Below, piece by piece: positions 1 to 7,363 of a DNA stretch of 26,531 nt. The position numbers and the translations under genes were made by a program. The notes below the pieces were generated by a model. That model made no database searches. It was given only the letters and a program-made list of their open reading frames with translations, and was not told where the DNA came from. The stretch comes from CAYJLW01 sp964370965 (lineage in GTDB: Bacteria > Actinomycetota > Acidimicrobiia > UBA2766), in NCBI GenBank assembly GCA_964370965.1, contig CAYJLW010000055.1, positions 1 to 26,531 of the forward strand, read 5' to 3'. Each line of letters opens with the position of its first letter. The stretch's first letter is position 1.

Positions 1-132
1 ACCGTAGGAGCCCGTCAGCCCCATCCGGCGGACCCATCACAACACGGGGATGCCGATTTCCCGGTGTTCCGGGACGACGGCATCACTTTGGGAGCGTGGA
101 ATCCTCGTCGACCAGGGGAATGGGCCCCTTCC
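1..132. other. Window edge, no supported gene
   Basis: This is the stretch downstream of the carboxylase gene on the minus strand. Two short minus-strand ATG frames run off the window edge from about bases 20-40. Neither has a convincing ribosome binding site or a recognisable protein start, so I call no gene. A weak hairpin (GGGAA / TTCCC) sits around 115-133, directly after the carboxylase stop, and could help end that transcript. It lacks a clear T tract. Confidence 0.3.
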
Positions 133-1917
133 CTATTCGAGGACGAGGAGGGTGTCGCCGGAGCCCACGGTGTCGCCCGTGGCGACCTTGATCTCCGCCA
201 CGGTGCCGTCGGCGGGGGCGTTGATGTTGTTCTCCATCTTCATCGCCTCCAGGACGACGACGGCCTCGCCGGCCTTCACGGTCTGGCCGGCGGTGACGAG
301 GATCTTGAGGATCGTGCCCTGCATCGGCGTGGTCACCGCACCCGGGACGCCTGCGGCCCCGGCGGCCCCTGCGGCCCCGCCAGACCCGGAGGCCCTCCGC
401 TCTCCCCGCCGCGGGGCCTTGCGGGCCGCGGGGGGGGAGGCGGCGGCGGTCGCGTCCTCGGGGAGCCACATCTTCACCTCGAAGCGGCGGCCGTCGACCT
501 CGACCGTGGACGTCCTCTCCACGAGGGGCGCCTCGCCCTCCTCCGGCCGGGGCAGAGGTGCGGGCACCGGCAGGTCGGAGAGGTCGACGGCGTTCTCGAC
601 CCACTTCGTGGTGATCTCGCCGGCGAAGAAGTCGCGGTGCTGCAGGATGAGCTTGTGGGCCGGGATCGTCGTATGCACGCCCTCGACGACGTACTCGTCG
701 AGCGCCCGCAGGGCGCGGCGGCGGGCCTGCTCACGGTCGGAGCCCCAGACGACGAGCTTGGCGACGAGGTTGTCGTAGTACTGGCTGATCTCGTCACCTT
801 CGCCGTAGCCGGCGTCGACCCGCACGCCGGGCCCGCCCGGCTCGGCGTAGCGTGCGATTCGCCCCGGGGAGGGGAGGAAGTTCTTCGCCGGGTTCTCGGC
901 GTTGATGCGCATCTCGATGGCGTGACCCCGGGGCGTCACGTCCGTCTGCGTGAACCAGAGGGGCTCGCCCGCGGCGATGCGAAGCTGGGCATGCACGAGG
1001 TCGATGCCGGTGCAGAGCTCTGTGACGGGGTGTTCGACCTGCAGGCGGGTGTTCATCTCGAGGAACCAGAACTCGCCGTCCTGCAGGAGGCACTCGACGG
1101 TACCGGCGTTCACGTAGCCCGTGGACTTCGCCACCGCCACGGCGGCCTCGCCCATGCGGCGGCGGAGGTCTTCGTCGACGGCCGGGGAGGGGGATTCCTC
1201 GACGAGCTTCTGATGGCGCCGTTGGGCCGAGCAGTCCCGCTCGCCCAGCCACACGCAGTTGCCGTGCGTGTCGGCGAGAACCTGTATCTCGACGTGGTGG
1301 GGTCGCTCGAGGTAGCGCTCCAGGTAGATCTCGGCGTTGCCGAAATACGCCTGGGCTTCGCGCTGGGCGGACTCGAAGCCGCTCTTGGCGGTCTTCTCGT
1401 CGAAAGCGACACGCAGGCCCTTGCCGCCACCGCCGTATGAGGCCTTGATCGCCACCGGCCAACCGTGCTCGTGGGCGAAGGCGAGGACGTCTCCGACGGA
1501 CGTGACGGGGTGGGTCGTGCCTGGGACGGGCTCGACTCCGGCGGCGAGGGCGGCGTGGCGCGACGCCACCTTCGAGCCCATCACCTCGATCACCTCGGGC
1601 GGTGGGCCGATCCAGGTGATTCCGGCGGCCTCCGCGGCGCGGGCGAACCCGGCGTTCTCGGAGAAGAAGCCGTAGCCGGGATGGACTGCCTGGGCTCCGG
1701 AGCGCACGGCGACGTCGAGGACCTTCTCGATCTGCAGGTAGGACTCAGCGGCCGTCTTGCCGCCGATGTCGTAGGCCTCGTCGGCAGCGCGGACGTGGCG
1801 GGCGTCCCGGTCGAGCTCCGAGGAGACCGCCACCGTGCGGATCTCGAGCTCCCGGCACGCCCGGATGACGCGGACGGCGATCTCCCCGCGGTTGGCGATC
1901 AGAATCTTGTCGAACAC
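133..1917 (-). CDS. accA3: Acetyl-/propionyl-CoA carboxylase alpha subunit (biotin carboxylase + biotin carrier)
   Basis: This 594-residue protein carboxylates its own biotin with ATP and bicarbonate, then passes CO2 to a carboxyltransferase beta subunit that is not in this window. It feeds malonyl- or methylmalonyl-CoA into lipid synthesis. The N-terminus (FDKILIANRGEIAVRVIRAC) is the classic biotin carboxylase Rossmann start. An ATP-grasp glycine loop (GGGGKG) lies near residue 170 and the catalytic RLQVEHPVTE segment near 300. A linker rich in Ala, Gly and Arg (about 490-525) leads to a biotinyl domain with EAMKM; the biotinylated lysine is Lys560. The length matches the fused BC-BCCP subunits of actinobacteria (about 590-600). 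The start is GTG with a G-rich Shine-Dalgarno-like stretch just upstream. The divergent neighbour encodes the biotin ligase that would modify it. Confidence 0.95.
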   Translation of the reverse strand: MFDKILIANRGEIAVRVIRACRELEIRTVAVSSELDRDARHVRAADEAYDIGGKTAAESYLQIEKVLDVAVRSGAQAVHPGYGFFSENAGFARAAEAAGITWIGPPPEVIEVMGSKVASRHAALAAGVEPVPGTTHPVTSVGDVLAFAHEHGWPVAIKASYGGGGKGLRVAFDEKTAKSGFESAQREAQAYFGNAEIYLERYLERPHHVEIQVLADTHGNCVWLGERDCSAQRRHQKLVEESPSPAVDEDLRRRMGEAAVAVAKSTGYVNAGTVECLLQDGEFWFLEMNTRLQVEHPVTELCTGIDLVHAQLRIAAGEPLWFTQTDVTPRGHAIEMRINAENPAKNFLPSPGRIARYAEPGGPGVRVDAGYGEGDEISQYYDNLVAKLVVWGSDREQARRRALRALDEYVVEGVHTTIPAHKLILQHRDFFAGEITTKWVENAVDLSDLPVPAPLPRPEEGEAPLVERTSTVEVDGRRFEVKMWLPEDATAAASPPAARKAPRRGERRASGSGGAAGAAGAAGVPGAVTTPMQGTILKILVTAGQTVKAGEAVVVLEAMKMENNINAPADGTVAEIKVATGDTVGSGDTLLVLE

Positions 1918-2023
1918 TCATCCCCCAAGTGGGCTCGAGAAGCGGGGGGCGCGAGGAGCGGAGGCGACCGTGCCCGCAGCCCGCCCGTATTCTTCCCCGA
2001 GGAGCCGCCGTGCCGCCAGACCA

Positions 2024-2118
2024 CGTGGGGGGCGCAGGCTCCCCCACGGGCCCCCCTCCTCGACTTTCGCCGCCGGAGGTGGGCCCGGGGGCGGCGGAGC
2101 CGCCCCTGACGCGGCCGG
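2024..2118. repeat. Two-hairpin intergenic repeat, copy A (upstream of birA)
   Basis: The first hairpin has arms CGTGGGGG (2024-2031) and CCCCCACG (2041-2048). The second has 8-bp arms at 2088-2095 and 2099-2106 around a GGA loop (core GGCGGCGGAGCCGCC). It ends in CCTGACGCGGCCG. The right part matches copy B at 3031-3067 almost base for base, with a single G inserted. The copy lies in the divergent carboxylase/birA intergenic region (1918-2157), about 40 bases before the birA start. Confidence 0.75.
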
Positions 2119-2157
2119 ACGCCGTTCGGCCCGGTCCTTGTGGAGAAGGGTTCGCGT

Positions 2158-3018
2158 GTGGGTCAGCTCAGGTCCGGACCGTCGGCAGAGGGCGAGGGAG
2201 ATGACCTCGCCCTCGCCGCCGCCGGGCGTTTCCGGGACGTGCGCCGTCTCGTCGAGATCGACTCCACGAACTCGGAGCTGCTGCGTCTCGCCGCCGGGGG
2301 AGCGCCGGAGGGGACGGTGGCGGTGGCCGACCACCAGAGCGCCGGTCGGGGCCGCCTGGGGCGGACGTGGTCGGCGCCGGTCGGTTCCGCCCTGCTCTTC
2401 TCGGTGCTGCTGCGTCCAGCCCTCGCGCCGGCGGACCTGCCCCTCGTCACCCTCGCCGCTGCCGTGGCGATGCGCGACGCCGTCGCCGCCGCCGCGGGTG
2501 TCGAAGTCCACGTGAAGTGGCCGAACGACCTCCGCCACGGAGGCCGCAAGCTCGCCGGGATCCTCAGCGAGGCGCACTCGGCCCACGGATCCGTCGAGGC
2601 CGTGGTCGTGGGCGTGGGCCTGAACCTGCGCGACGCCGCCCTGCCTCCCGATGTGGCCGCCAGGGCCACGTCTCTCGAGCGGTGCGGAGCCCCCGCGGGC
2701 CTGCGACGCCGGGACGTCCTCAGGGTTTTCCTCGACGCCTACGACTCCGCCCTCGGCGCCCTGGAGAGCGGTCGGAAGGACGACGTCCTCGGGCGCTACC
2801 GGGCTGCTTGCGAGACGATCGGCCGCCGTGTCCGGGCCCAGGTCGCCGGGGGGGAGGTCGAGGGGACGGCGGTGGGCGTCGACGACGACGGCTCCCTCGT
2901 CGTGCAGCCTGATGCCGGGGCGTCCCGGCGGGTGTCCTTCGGGGAGATCGAGCATCTCTTCGATCCACCGTGGGGGGAGCGGGCTCCCCCCCAGCGGCCC
3001 CCTTGTCCCCGGCCGTGA
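2158..3018 (+). CDS. birA: Biotin--[acetyl-CoA-carboxylase] ligase
   Basis: The enzyme makes biotinyl-5'-AMP and transfers biotin to the carrier lysine of acyl-CoA carboxylases, the obvious partner being the divergent neighbour at 133-1917. About 286 residues. The biotin/ATP-binding loop GRGRLGRTW is at residues 63-71, preceded by the IDSTNSELL strand. VKWPNDL and KLAGILSE follow, as expected for the family. There is no N-terminal DNA-binding domain, so this is a monofunctional class I ligase and not a repressor. I chose GTG 2158 over in-frame GTG 2140 because GGAGAAGGG (2142-2150) is an excellent ribosome binding site 7 bases before 2158. The last 15-20 residues are Pro/Arg-rich and are encoded by a repeat hairpin, so the native C-terminus may have been replaced. 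Confidence 0.93.
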   Translation: MGQLRSGPSAEGEGDDLALAAAGRFRDVRRLVEIDSTNSELLRLAAGGAPEGTVAVADHQSAGRGRLGRTWSAPVGSALLFSVLLRPALAPADLPLVTLAAAVAMRDAVAAAAGVEVHVKWPNDLRHGGRKLAGILSEAHSAHGSVEAVVVGVGLNLRDAALPPDVAARATSLERCGAPAGLRRRDVLRVFLDAYDSALGALESGRKDDVLGRYRAACETIGRRVRAQVAGGEVEGTAVGVDDDGSLVVQPDAGASRRVSFGEIEHLFDPPWGERAPPQRPPCPRP

Positions 3019-3067
3019 ACCCTCTCGCAGTGGGCCCGGGGCGGCGGAGCCGCCCCTGACGCGGCCG
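2971..3067. repeat. Two-hairpin intergenic repeat, copy B (overlaps birA 3' end)
   Basis: The first hairpin (GGGGGGAG 2972-2979 with CTCCCCCC 2984-2991) lies inside the birA reading frame before its stop at 3016-3018. The second (arms 3038-3045 and 3049-3056, loop GGA) lies after the stop. The segment 3031-3067 is a near-identical direct repeat of 2080-2117. The middle portion has diverged. Together with copy A it brackets birA. Confidence 0.75.
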
Positions 3068-3168
3068 TCCGGCGTCCACCGCGTGTCGAGAGGAACTCGG
3101 CTCACGGGATCCACCCGAGATCCACGGGTGCGGCTCGGGGCGGCGTCCTGGCGGCGCCGTCCGCTGCA

Positions 3169-3200
3169 GAGGGGGTTCCCAAACGGGGACCTTGCCTCCC
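3169..3200. repeat. Inverted, degenerate copy of the intergenic hairpin repeat
   Basis: GAGGGGGTTCCCAAACGGGGAC followed by CTTGCCTCCC resembles the reverse complement of 26411-26440 (GGGGAC-GGA-GTCCCC followed by TTGGGAACCCCTC), with a few substitutions and insertions. It sits between the convergent birA and aminotransferase genes. The rest of 3068-3206 shows no coding signal. Confidence 0.45.
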
Positions 3201-3206
3201 TTTGGC

Positions 3207-4112
3207 CTAAGGCTCGAGGTGCCGGGGCGCCCACTCGTGCCAGTCGGCGACGAGGGCGTCGAGCACGGGGCGGTGGCCCGTGCCGACGGGGTGGCCGTCG
3301 AGGGAGGCGACGGCGACGGCCTCCTTCGTGGTGGAGGTGAGGAAGCACTCGTCGGCGGCGGCGACGTCGGGGACCGCGAGTGTGGTCTCCTCCGCTGGGA
3401 CCTTGCGGGCCCGGCAGCGCTCCAGGACGAGGTCGCGGGTCACCCCGGGCAGCAGGCCGGCGGACAGCGGGGGGGTGAGGACGACGCCGCCGCGCACGAC
3501 GAAGAGGTTGGACCCGGTGGCCTCCGTGACCTCCCCCGCGGAGTTGCGCCAGAGACCCTCGTCGGCGCCCTGCTGGTGAGCCCACTTGTGGCCCACGAGA
3601 TGGTCGAGGTACGAGGTGGGCTTCACGCCTGTGAGGGCGGCGGACTCGTGGCGGATCCACGGCAGCGTGACCGCCGTCACGACTGGCCGCGCGGTCTGGC
3701 TCCCCAGGGGGAGGACGATCACGACCAGGGTGGGTTCGGGGTGCCCGATAGGGTCCGGTGTGGGCCCGCCCGGCCCAGAGGTGACCGTGAGCTGCACCCG
3801 GGACTCGGGGAAGCCGTTCGCGGCGACAGCCGCCGACACCGCTTCCCGGAGGACCTCGGGCGGCGGGAGGCGTACGCCGGCGGCGTCGGCGCTCATCTGC
3901 ATGCGGGCGAGATGACGGCCGGCGGCGAAGAGCGCCCCGCCGTATGTGCGCATCGTCTCGAAGACGCCCTCGCCCCGCAGGAGGCCCCGGTCGAGCACGG
4001 ACACCTTTGCCTCGGCGGTGGGGACGATGCTCCCGTTCAGCCAGACGAAACGGCCGAGAGGGCTGTCGGTGTCGCCGGCGGCGGCAGTCGTGGATTCGCT
4101 CACCGGGCCCAT
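3207..4112 (-). CDS. Class IV PLP aminotransferase (branched-chain aminotransferase / aminodeoxychorismate lyase-like)
   Basis: A PLP enzyme of the IlvE/PabC/D-amino-acid aminotransferase superfamily, 301 residues. The N-terminal WLNGSIVPTAEAKVSVLDRGLLRGEGVFE segment is typical of the fold. Lys164 in TGVKPTSYLDHLV is at the position of the PLP Schiff-base lysine. The stretch GEVTEATGSNLFVV followed by TPPLSAGLLPGVTR is the phosphate-binding signature region. The spacing and the LLPGVTR form look closer to 4-amino-4-deoxychorismate lyase or a D-amino-acid transaminase than to canonical IlvE, so the substrate is open. The ATG at 4112 begins MGPVSEST; GTG 4103 is an alternative. The open frame continues upstream but that part overlaps the divergent dehydrogenase and is not real. 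Only 48 bases separate the two divergent starts. Confidence 0.85.
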   Translation of the reverse strand: MGPVSESTTAAAGDTDSPLGRFVWLNGSIVPTAEAKVSVLDRGLLRGEGVFETMRTYGGALFAAGRHLARMQMSADAAGVRLPPPEVLREAVSAAVAANGFPESRVQLTVTSGPGGPTPDPIGHPEPTLVVIVLPLGSQTARPVVTAVTLPWIRHESAALTGVKPTSYLDHLVGHKWAHQQGADEGLWRNSAGEVTEATGSNLFVVRGGVVLTPPLSAGLLPGVTRDLVLERCRARKVPAEETTLAVPDVAAADECFLTSTTKEAVAVASLDGHPVGTGHRPVLDALVADWHEWAPRHLEP

Positions 4113-4160
4113 TCTGCCCGCCCGCGCCCGGCGGCTTGCTCCCCCCTGGGTCCAGCAACG

Positions 4161-5321
4161 ATGATTCCGCCCGTGAACTTCGACCTCTCCCCGGAACAGG
4201 ACGCCTTCCGCAAGGTCGTGCGGGACTTCGCCGAGAGCGAGATCGCCCCCCGCGCGGAGGCGATGGACGCCACGGGGGAGTTCCCCGTCGACCTCGTGCG
4301 CAAGATGGGCGACCTCGGTCTCTTCGGGCTCCCCTTCCCCGCCGACCTCGGCGGCGGCGGCGCCGACTACCTCACCTACTGCCTCGCTCTCGAGGAGCTC
4401 GCCCGCGTCGACTCCTCGATGGCCATCACCCTCGAAGCGGGGGTGAGCCTGGGCGCGGCGCCGTTCGTCCACTTCGGTACGCCCGCCCAGCAGGAGCGTT
4501 GGTTGGGGCCTCTCCTCGCCGGTGAGGCCCTGGGAGCGTTCGGCCTCACCGAGCCCGAGGCAGGCTCCGACGCGGGGGCGACCAAGACGACCGCCGTGGC
4601 CGACGGTGACGAGTGGGTGGTCAACGGGGCGAAGACGTTCATCACGAATTCCGGTACGCCCCTCACGATCTGCGTCACGGTCACGGCGGTGACCGGGCGC
4701 GAGGAGAGCGGCGCCCCGCGCATCTCCACGATCGTGGTCCCCAGCGGCACCCCCGGCTTCACGGTGGAGCCGAAGTACGCCAAGATGGGCTGGCGGGCCT
4801 CCGACACCCACGGCCTCACGTTCGTCGACTGCCGGGTCCCGCTGGAGAACCTCGTGGGGGAGGAGGGCGCCGGGTTCCGCCAGTTCCTGCAGATCCTCGA
4901 CGAGGGACGCATCGCGATCGCCGCCCTCGCTGTGGGTCTCGCCCAGGGCTGCCTGGAGGAGTCGCTGCGGTACGCCAACGAGCGGATCGCGTTCGGGCGC
5001 CCCATCGGCAAGAACCAGGCGGTGGCGTTCAAGGTCGCCGACATGGCCCTAGCCGTCGAGACCGCCCGCACCCTCACGCACAAGGCGGCCTGGCTGCGTG
5101 ACCAGGGCCGGCCTTTCACCACCGAGGCGGCGATGGCCAAGCTCCACGCCTCCGAGATCGCCGTGGACGCCACCCGCCAGGCGACCCAGATCTTCGGCGG
5201 CTACGGGTTCATGGACGAGTACCCCGTGTCCCGCTTCTACCGCGACGCCAAGGTCCTCGAGATCGGCGAGGGCACCTCGGAGATCCAGCGCACGATCATC
5301 GCCCGTCAACTCGGCCTGTAG
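4161..5321 (+). CDS. Acyl-CoA dehydrogenase (FadE25-like)
   Basis: A flavoprotein that introduces the alpha,beta double bond into acyl-CoA and hands electrons to ETF; 386 residues, normal length. It starts with the helical LSPEQDAFRKVVRDFAE segment. FAD/substrate motifs are GLTEPEAGSD near residue 135 and WVVNGAKTFITNS near 155. The C-terminal QIFGGYGFMDEYPVSRFYRD and EIGEGTSEIQR carry the probable catalytic Glu near 370, as in short/branched-chain dehydrogenases. ATG 4161 gives MIPPVNFDLS; GTG 4173 (a start at NFDLS) is an equally reasonable family-like start and neither has a strong ribosome site. In M. tuberculosis the comparable gene near birA/accA3 is fadE25. Context suggests branched-chain or short acyl-CoA catabolism feeding the carboxylase. 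Confidence 0.93.
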   Translation: MIPPVNFDLSPEQDAFRKVVRDFAESEIAPRAEAMDATGEFPVDLVRKMGDLGLFGLPFPADLGGGGADYLTYCLALEELARVDSSMAITLEAGVSLGAAPFVHFGTPAQQERWLGPLLAGEALGAFGLTEPEAGSDAGATKTTAVADGDEWVVNGAKTFITNSGTPLTICVTVTAVTGREESGAPRISTIVVPSGTPGFTVEPKYAKMGWRASDTHGLTFVDCRVPLENLVGEEGAGFRQFLQILDEGRIAIAALAVGLAQGCLEESLRYANERIAFGRPIGKNQAVAFKVADMALAVETARTLTHKAAWLRDQGRPFTTEAAMAKLHASEIAVDATRQATQIFGGYGFMDEYPVSRFYRDAKVLEIGEGTSEIQRTIIARQLGL

Positions 5322-5390
5322 CCACCCCGGATGCCGGATCCCGCGGCGGCGTCGATCCCACCCCGGACGTCGCCCCCGGGCCGGAGCGCG

Positions 5391-5423
5391 CGGGAGGGGC
5401 GGGCGTTGCGCCCGCCCCTCCCG
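5391..5423. terminator. Perfect 15-bp hairpin, bidirectional terminator
   Basis: CGGGAGGGGCGGGCG (5391-5405) pairs perfectly with CGCCCGCCCCTCCCG (5409-5423) around a TTG loop. It lies between the convergent stops of the acyl-CoA dehydrogenase (5321) and the secreted protein gene (5455), where a shared terminator is expected. No long T tract follows on either side, as is common in actinobacteria. Confidence 0.8.
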
Positions 5424-5454
5424 TATTCCGGTCCTCGCCGGGGCTAGCGTCGCC

Positions 5455-6369
5455 TCAGGGCTTGGCGAGGGCGAGCATGTCCATCTGGTAGGACTGGTCC
5501 GCGGGTGGGTTGTTGAACTCGATGATCGGCTGGCCTCCCTCGTCGAAGCCGACGGGGACCTGGTTGTCGTTCCAGGTCTCCACGGAGAGCGACGACAGCG
5601 GGCTCCCCAGGGTCGTGTGGCCCGTCAGCACTCCGTTCACGAAGAAGAACACCGACTGGGTGCCGCCGCCGTCGACGCTCCACACGTTCGTGTAGCGGTT
5701 CCAGTTCTGGATGTTGACCGGGATCGCGACCGGCTGGCGGTAGACGGGGTAGGTGCCCTGGAGCACGGTCATGCTGAGACCAGCTCCGAGGATGCTTCCG
5801 TCCTGGCTCCAGTCGAAACCGATGGCGTCCATTGGCTTGAACGGCTCCGGGCTCATCCAGTCGAAGGGCGAGTTCCAGAGCCACGCCCCCGCAGACCCCA
5901 CGGCTCCGCCCGTTCCATCCTGGTTGTAGCCGCTGCTGAAGCGAGCACGCACCGACATGATCACGGGGTGGCCAGGGGTCGGAGTCCATTGGGTCGGTGT
6001 CCCGTAGGAGAACCCCGACCAGAGCTCGGAGATCTCGGCCAGTGTGTAGTTCCCGGGCGTCTGGTCCGGGCTCAGCGTCAGGTCGGCGAAGCGGGTGTGG
6101 CCCTGGCGCTGCGCCGTCACGCACGAGGCGTCGCTGCAGTTCCGTGGCACGGGGCCGTCGTCCCCGGCGGCCACGACCCACCAGTAGGGGTCGTTGTCGA
6201 GATCCCCGGGCTGCTTGACCTCGACGCGGTTGAAGTTGTCGAACACGTAGTTCGGGCCGACGACGGTGCCACCGTCCCCCGCCCGGGCCGGCGTCACCGG
6301 CAACATCCACATGGCGACGCACAGCGCCAAGACACTCAGCGATCGCAGCCCGGCTCGTTTCCGTGGCAT
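5455..6369 (-). CDS. Secreted protein, possible concanavalin A-like lectin/glucanase fold
   Basis: A 304-residue exported protein of unknown function. The signal peptide is clear: basic MPRKR, hydrophobic core about 9-24, and an A-R-A cleavage site after residue 30. The mature part is rich in aromatic residues, Gly, Asn and Asp, with alternating beta-strand patterns. NRYTNVWSVDGGGTQSVFFFVNG resembles the strand pair of GH16/ConA-like beta-sandwiches that precedes the sugar cleft. I do not see the GH16 catalytic ExDxxE motif, so binding rather than hydrolysis is more likely. Two close cysteines (RNCSDASC) could form a disulfide. The ATG at 6369 is fixed by an AAGGGAGGT ribosome site 6 bases upstream and by the signal peptide. 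The longer upstream frame is not needed. The gene is monocistronic, with its own promoter and hairpin terminator. Confidence 0.75.
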   Translation of the reverse strand: MPRKRAGLRSLSVLALCVAMWMLPVTPARAGDGGTVVGPNYVFDNFNRVEVKQPGDLDNDPYWWVVAAGDDGPVPRNCSDASCVTAQRQGHTRFADLTLSPDQTPGNYTLAEISELWSGFSYGTPTQWTPTPGHPVIMSVRARFSSGYNQDGTGGAVGSAGAWLWNSPFDWMSPEPFKPMDAIGFDWSQDGSILGAGLSMTVLQGTYPVYRQPVAIPVNIQNWNRYTNVWSVDGGGTQSVFFFVNGVLTGHTTLGSPLSSLSVETWNDNQVPVGFDEGGQPIIEFNNPPADQSYQMDMLALAKP

Positions 6370-6424
6370 CTCGGACCTCCCTTGTCTGGCGCTCCGCAAG
6401 TCGTTGCGGGAAGCCGCCAAGGCG

Positions 6425-6453
6425 ACTCTAAGGAGGGCTTTCCCGTTTGTCAT
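6425..6453 (-). promoter_or_regulatory. Promoter of the secreted protein gene
   Basis: Read on the minus strand, ATGACA (-35, 6453-6448), 17 bases, then TAGAGT (-10, 6430-6425; fits TANNNT). This predicts a transcript start near 6418 and a leader of about 50 bases. The leader contains a small perfect hairpin (CCGCAA/TTGCGG, 6394-6409) before the ribosome site. Confidence 0.55.
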
Positions 6454-6469
6454 CGCGCGATCGTGACAA
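6447..6469. promoter_or_regulatory. Inverted repeat overlapping the -35 box (candidate operator)
   Basis: TTGTCA (6447-6452) and TGACAA (6464-6469) form a perfect 6-bp dyad with an 11-base spacer that itself includes part of the 10-base palindrome ATCGCGCGAT. It covers the predicted -35 of the secreted protein gene, a position typical for a repressor site. It could equally regulate the divergent gene at 6578. The regulator is unknown. Confidence 0.4.
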
Positions 6470-6577
6470 CCTCGAACCGGGAGGGCGTCACGTCCGACGA
6501 GTGCTCGTCCTCTGGTGGTCGCGCGGCTTCCGGTGCCAAGATCTCCCGGACGGATACCGCGAGCCGGGAGAGCGGCG

Positions 6578-7351
6578 ATGGCAGTCATGAAGGGCGAGGG
6601 CCGCACCGACATCATCTACGGGAACCTGTCGGTGACGGGGAGGGCGGACGAGTTCGACGCCTGGTTCACGCGGCCCGACCGGTTGGGACGCAGCGCCGCC
6701 GTCGTGGTCGTCCCCGACGTCTGGGGGGTCACCCCCGCCCTGAAGGAGAACGCGAAGGATCTCGCCCGCCACGGCTACGCCGCCGTCGTCCCCAACCTGT
6801 TCTACCGGGGCGGGGGGGTGCCCGAAGGCGCCTCGCGGGAGGACTCAGAGTGGATCGCAGGGCATTTCGGCGACGGCCGTATGCGGACCGATCTCGAGGA
6901 CGCCCTCACCTTCGCCCAGGGACTCACCCACGAGGTCGACCCCGCCCGGGCCGGGGTCGTCGGTTTCGGCCTCGGGGGCCGCCTGGCGCTCCTCCTCGCC
7001 GCCCGCAAGCCCGGCGCGTTCCAGGCGGCCGCGGTCTTCGACGCCCGGCTGGGGACCGTGGAGATGGCCGACGGGACCCCCCGTCCTGCGGACGTCCTGG
7101 CGGAGGCGGGCGCCATCAGGTGCCCCGTCCTCGCCTGCTTCGCCGGCAAGGGCGACGGCGTGACGCCCGCCGCCGACGTCGAGCGCCTCCGGGGCGTGTT
7201 GGGGGAGTGGGGCGAGGTCGTGGTTCTGCAGGACGCCGCAACGGGCTACCTCGACGAAGCCGGCCCGGACTACGACGAGGCCGCACAGCGCGACACGACG
7301 AAGCGCCTCCGGGACCTCCTCGACACGGCGCTCGGCCCCGACCCGGCGTAG
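6578..7351 (+). CDS. Dienelactone hydrolase family protein, catalytic triad lost
   Basis: An alpha/beta-hydrolase of 257 residues that follows the dienelactone hydrolase fold. It has a beta-strand plus PDVWGV segment (45-51), then NLFYRGGG (73-80), a nucleophile-elbow segment VVGFGLGGRLALLLAARKPG (127-146) and KGDGVTPAADV (191-201). In active members the elbow is G-x-C-x-G-G; here Cys is Gly131 (codon 6968-6970). The usual catalytic His (A-x-H-G-F) corresponds to ATGY with Thr222. The glutamate that normally precedes the I/V-F/W-GV segment is Asp47. Asp193 is kept. Hydrolase activity is therefore unlikely, and a binding or regulatory role is an inference. ATG 6578 is preceded by GGGAG at 6566-6570 with 7-base spacing. 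It is convergent with the next gene, only 12 bases away. Confidence 0.85.
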   Translation: MAVMKGEGRTDIIYGNLSVTGRADEFDAWFTRPDRLGRSAAVVVVPDVWGVTPALKENAKDLARHGYAAVVPNLFYRGGGVPEGASREDSEWIAGHFGDGRMRTDLEDALTFAQGLTHEVDPARAGVVGFGLGGRLALLLAARKPGAFQAAAVFDARLGTVEMADGTPRPADVLAEAGAIRCPVLACFAGKGDGVTPAADVERLRGVLGEWGEVVVLQDAATGYLDEAGPDYDEAAQRDTTKRLRDLLDTALGPDPA

Positions 7352-7363
7352 GGGCCAGGCGCG

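Noticed and set aside
1..60. Minus-strand ATG frames running off the left edge
   Set aside because: Too short to recognise and without a ribosome site.
1918..4158. Very long minus-strand open frame (about 746 codons) across birA and the aminotransferase
   Set aside because: It is antisense to birA, has Arg/Pro/Gly-rich nonsense composition, and arises from the GC-rich third-position bias of the real genes.
4113..4811. N-terminal extension of the aminotransferase frame
   Set aside because: It would overlap the acyl-CoA dehydrogenase by 650 bases and shows no homology; the family start is at 4112.
6370..6469. Structured leader or riboswitch before the secreted protein gene
   Set aside because: A long stem (6407-6415 with 6436-6445) competes with the hairpin at 6394-6409, but the predicted transcript start near 6418 leaves its upstream arm outside the RNA. 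No known riboswitch core is visible.
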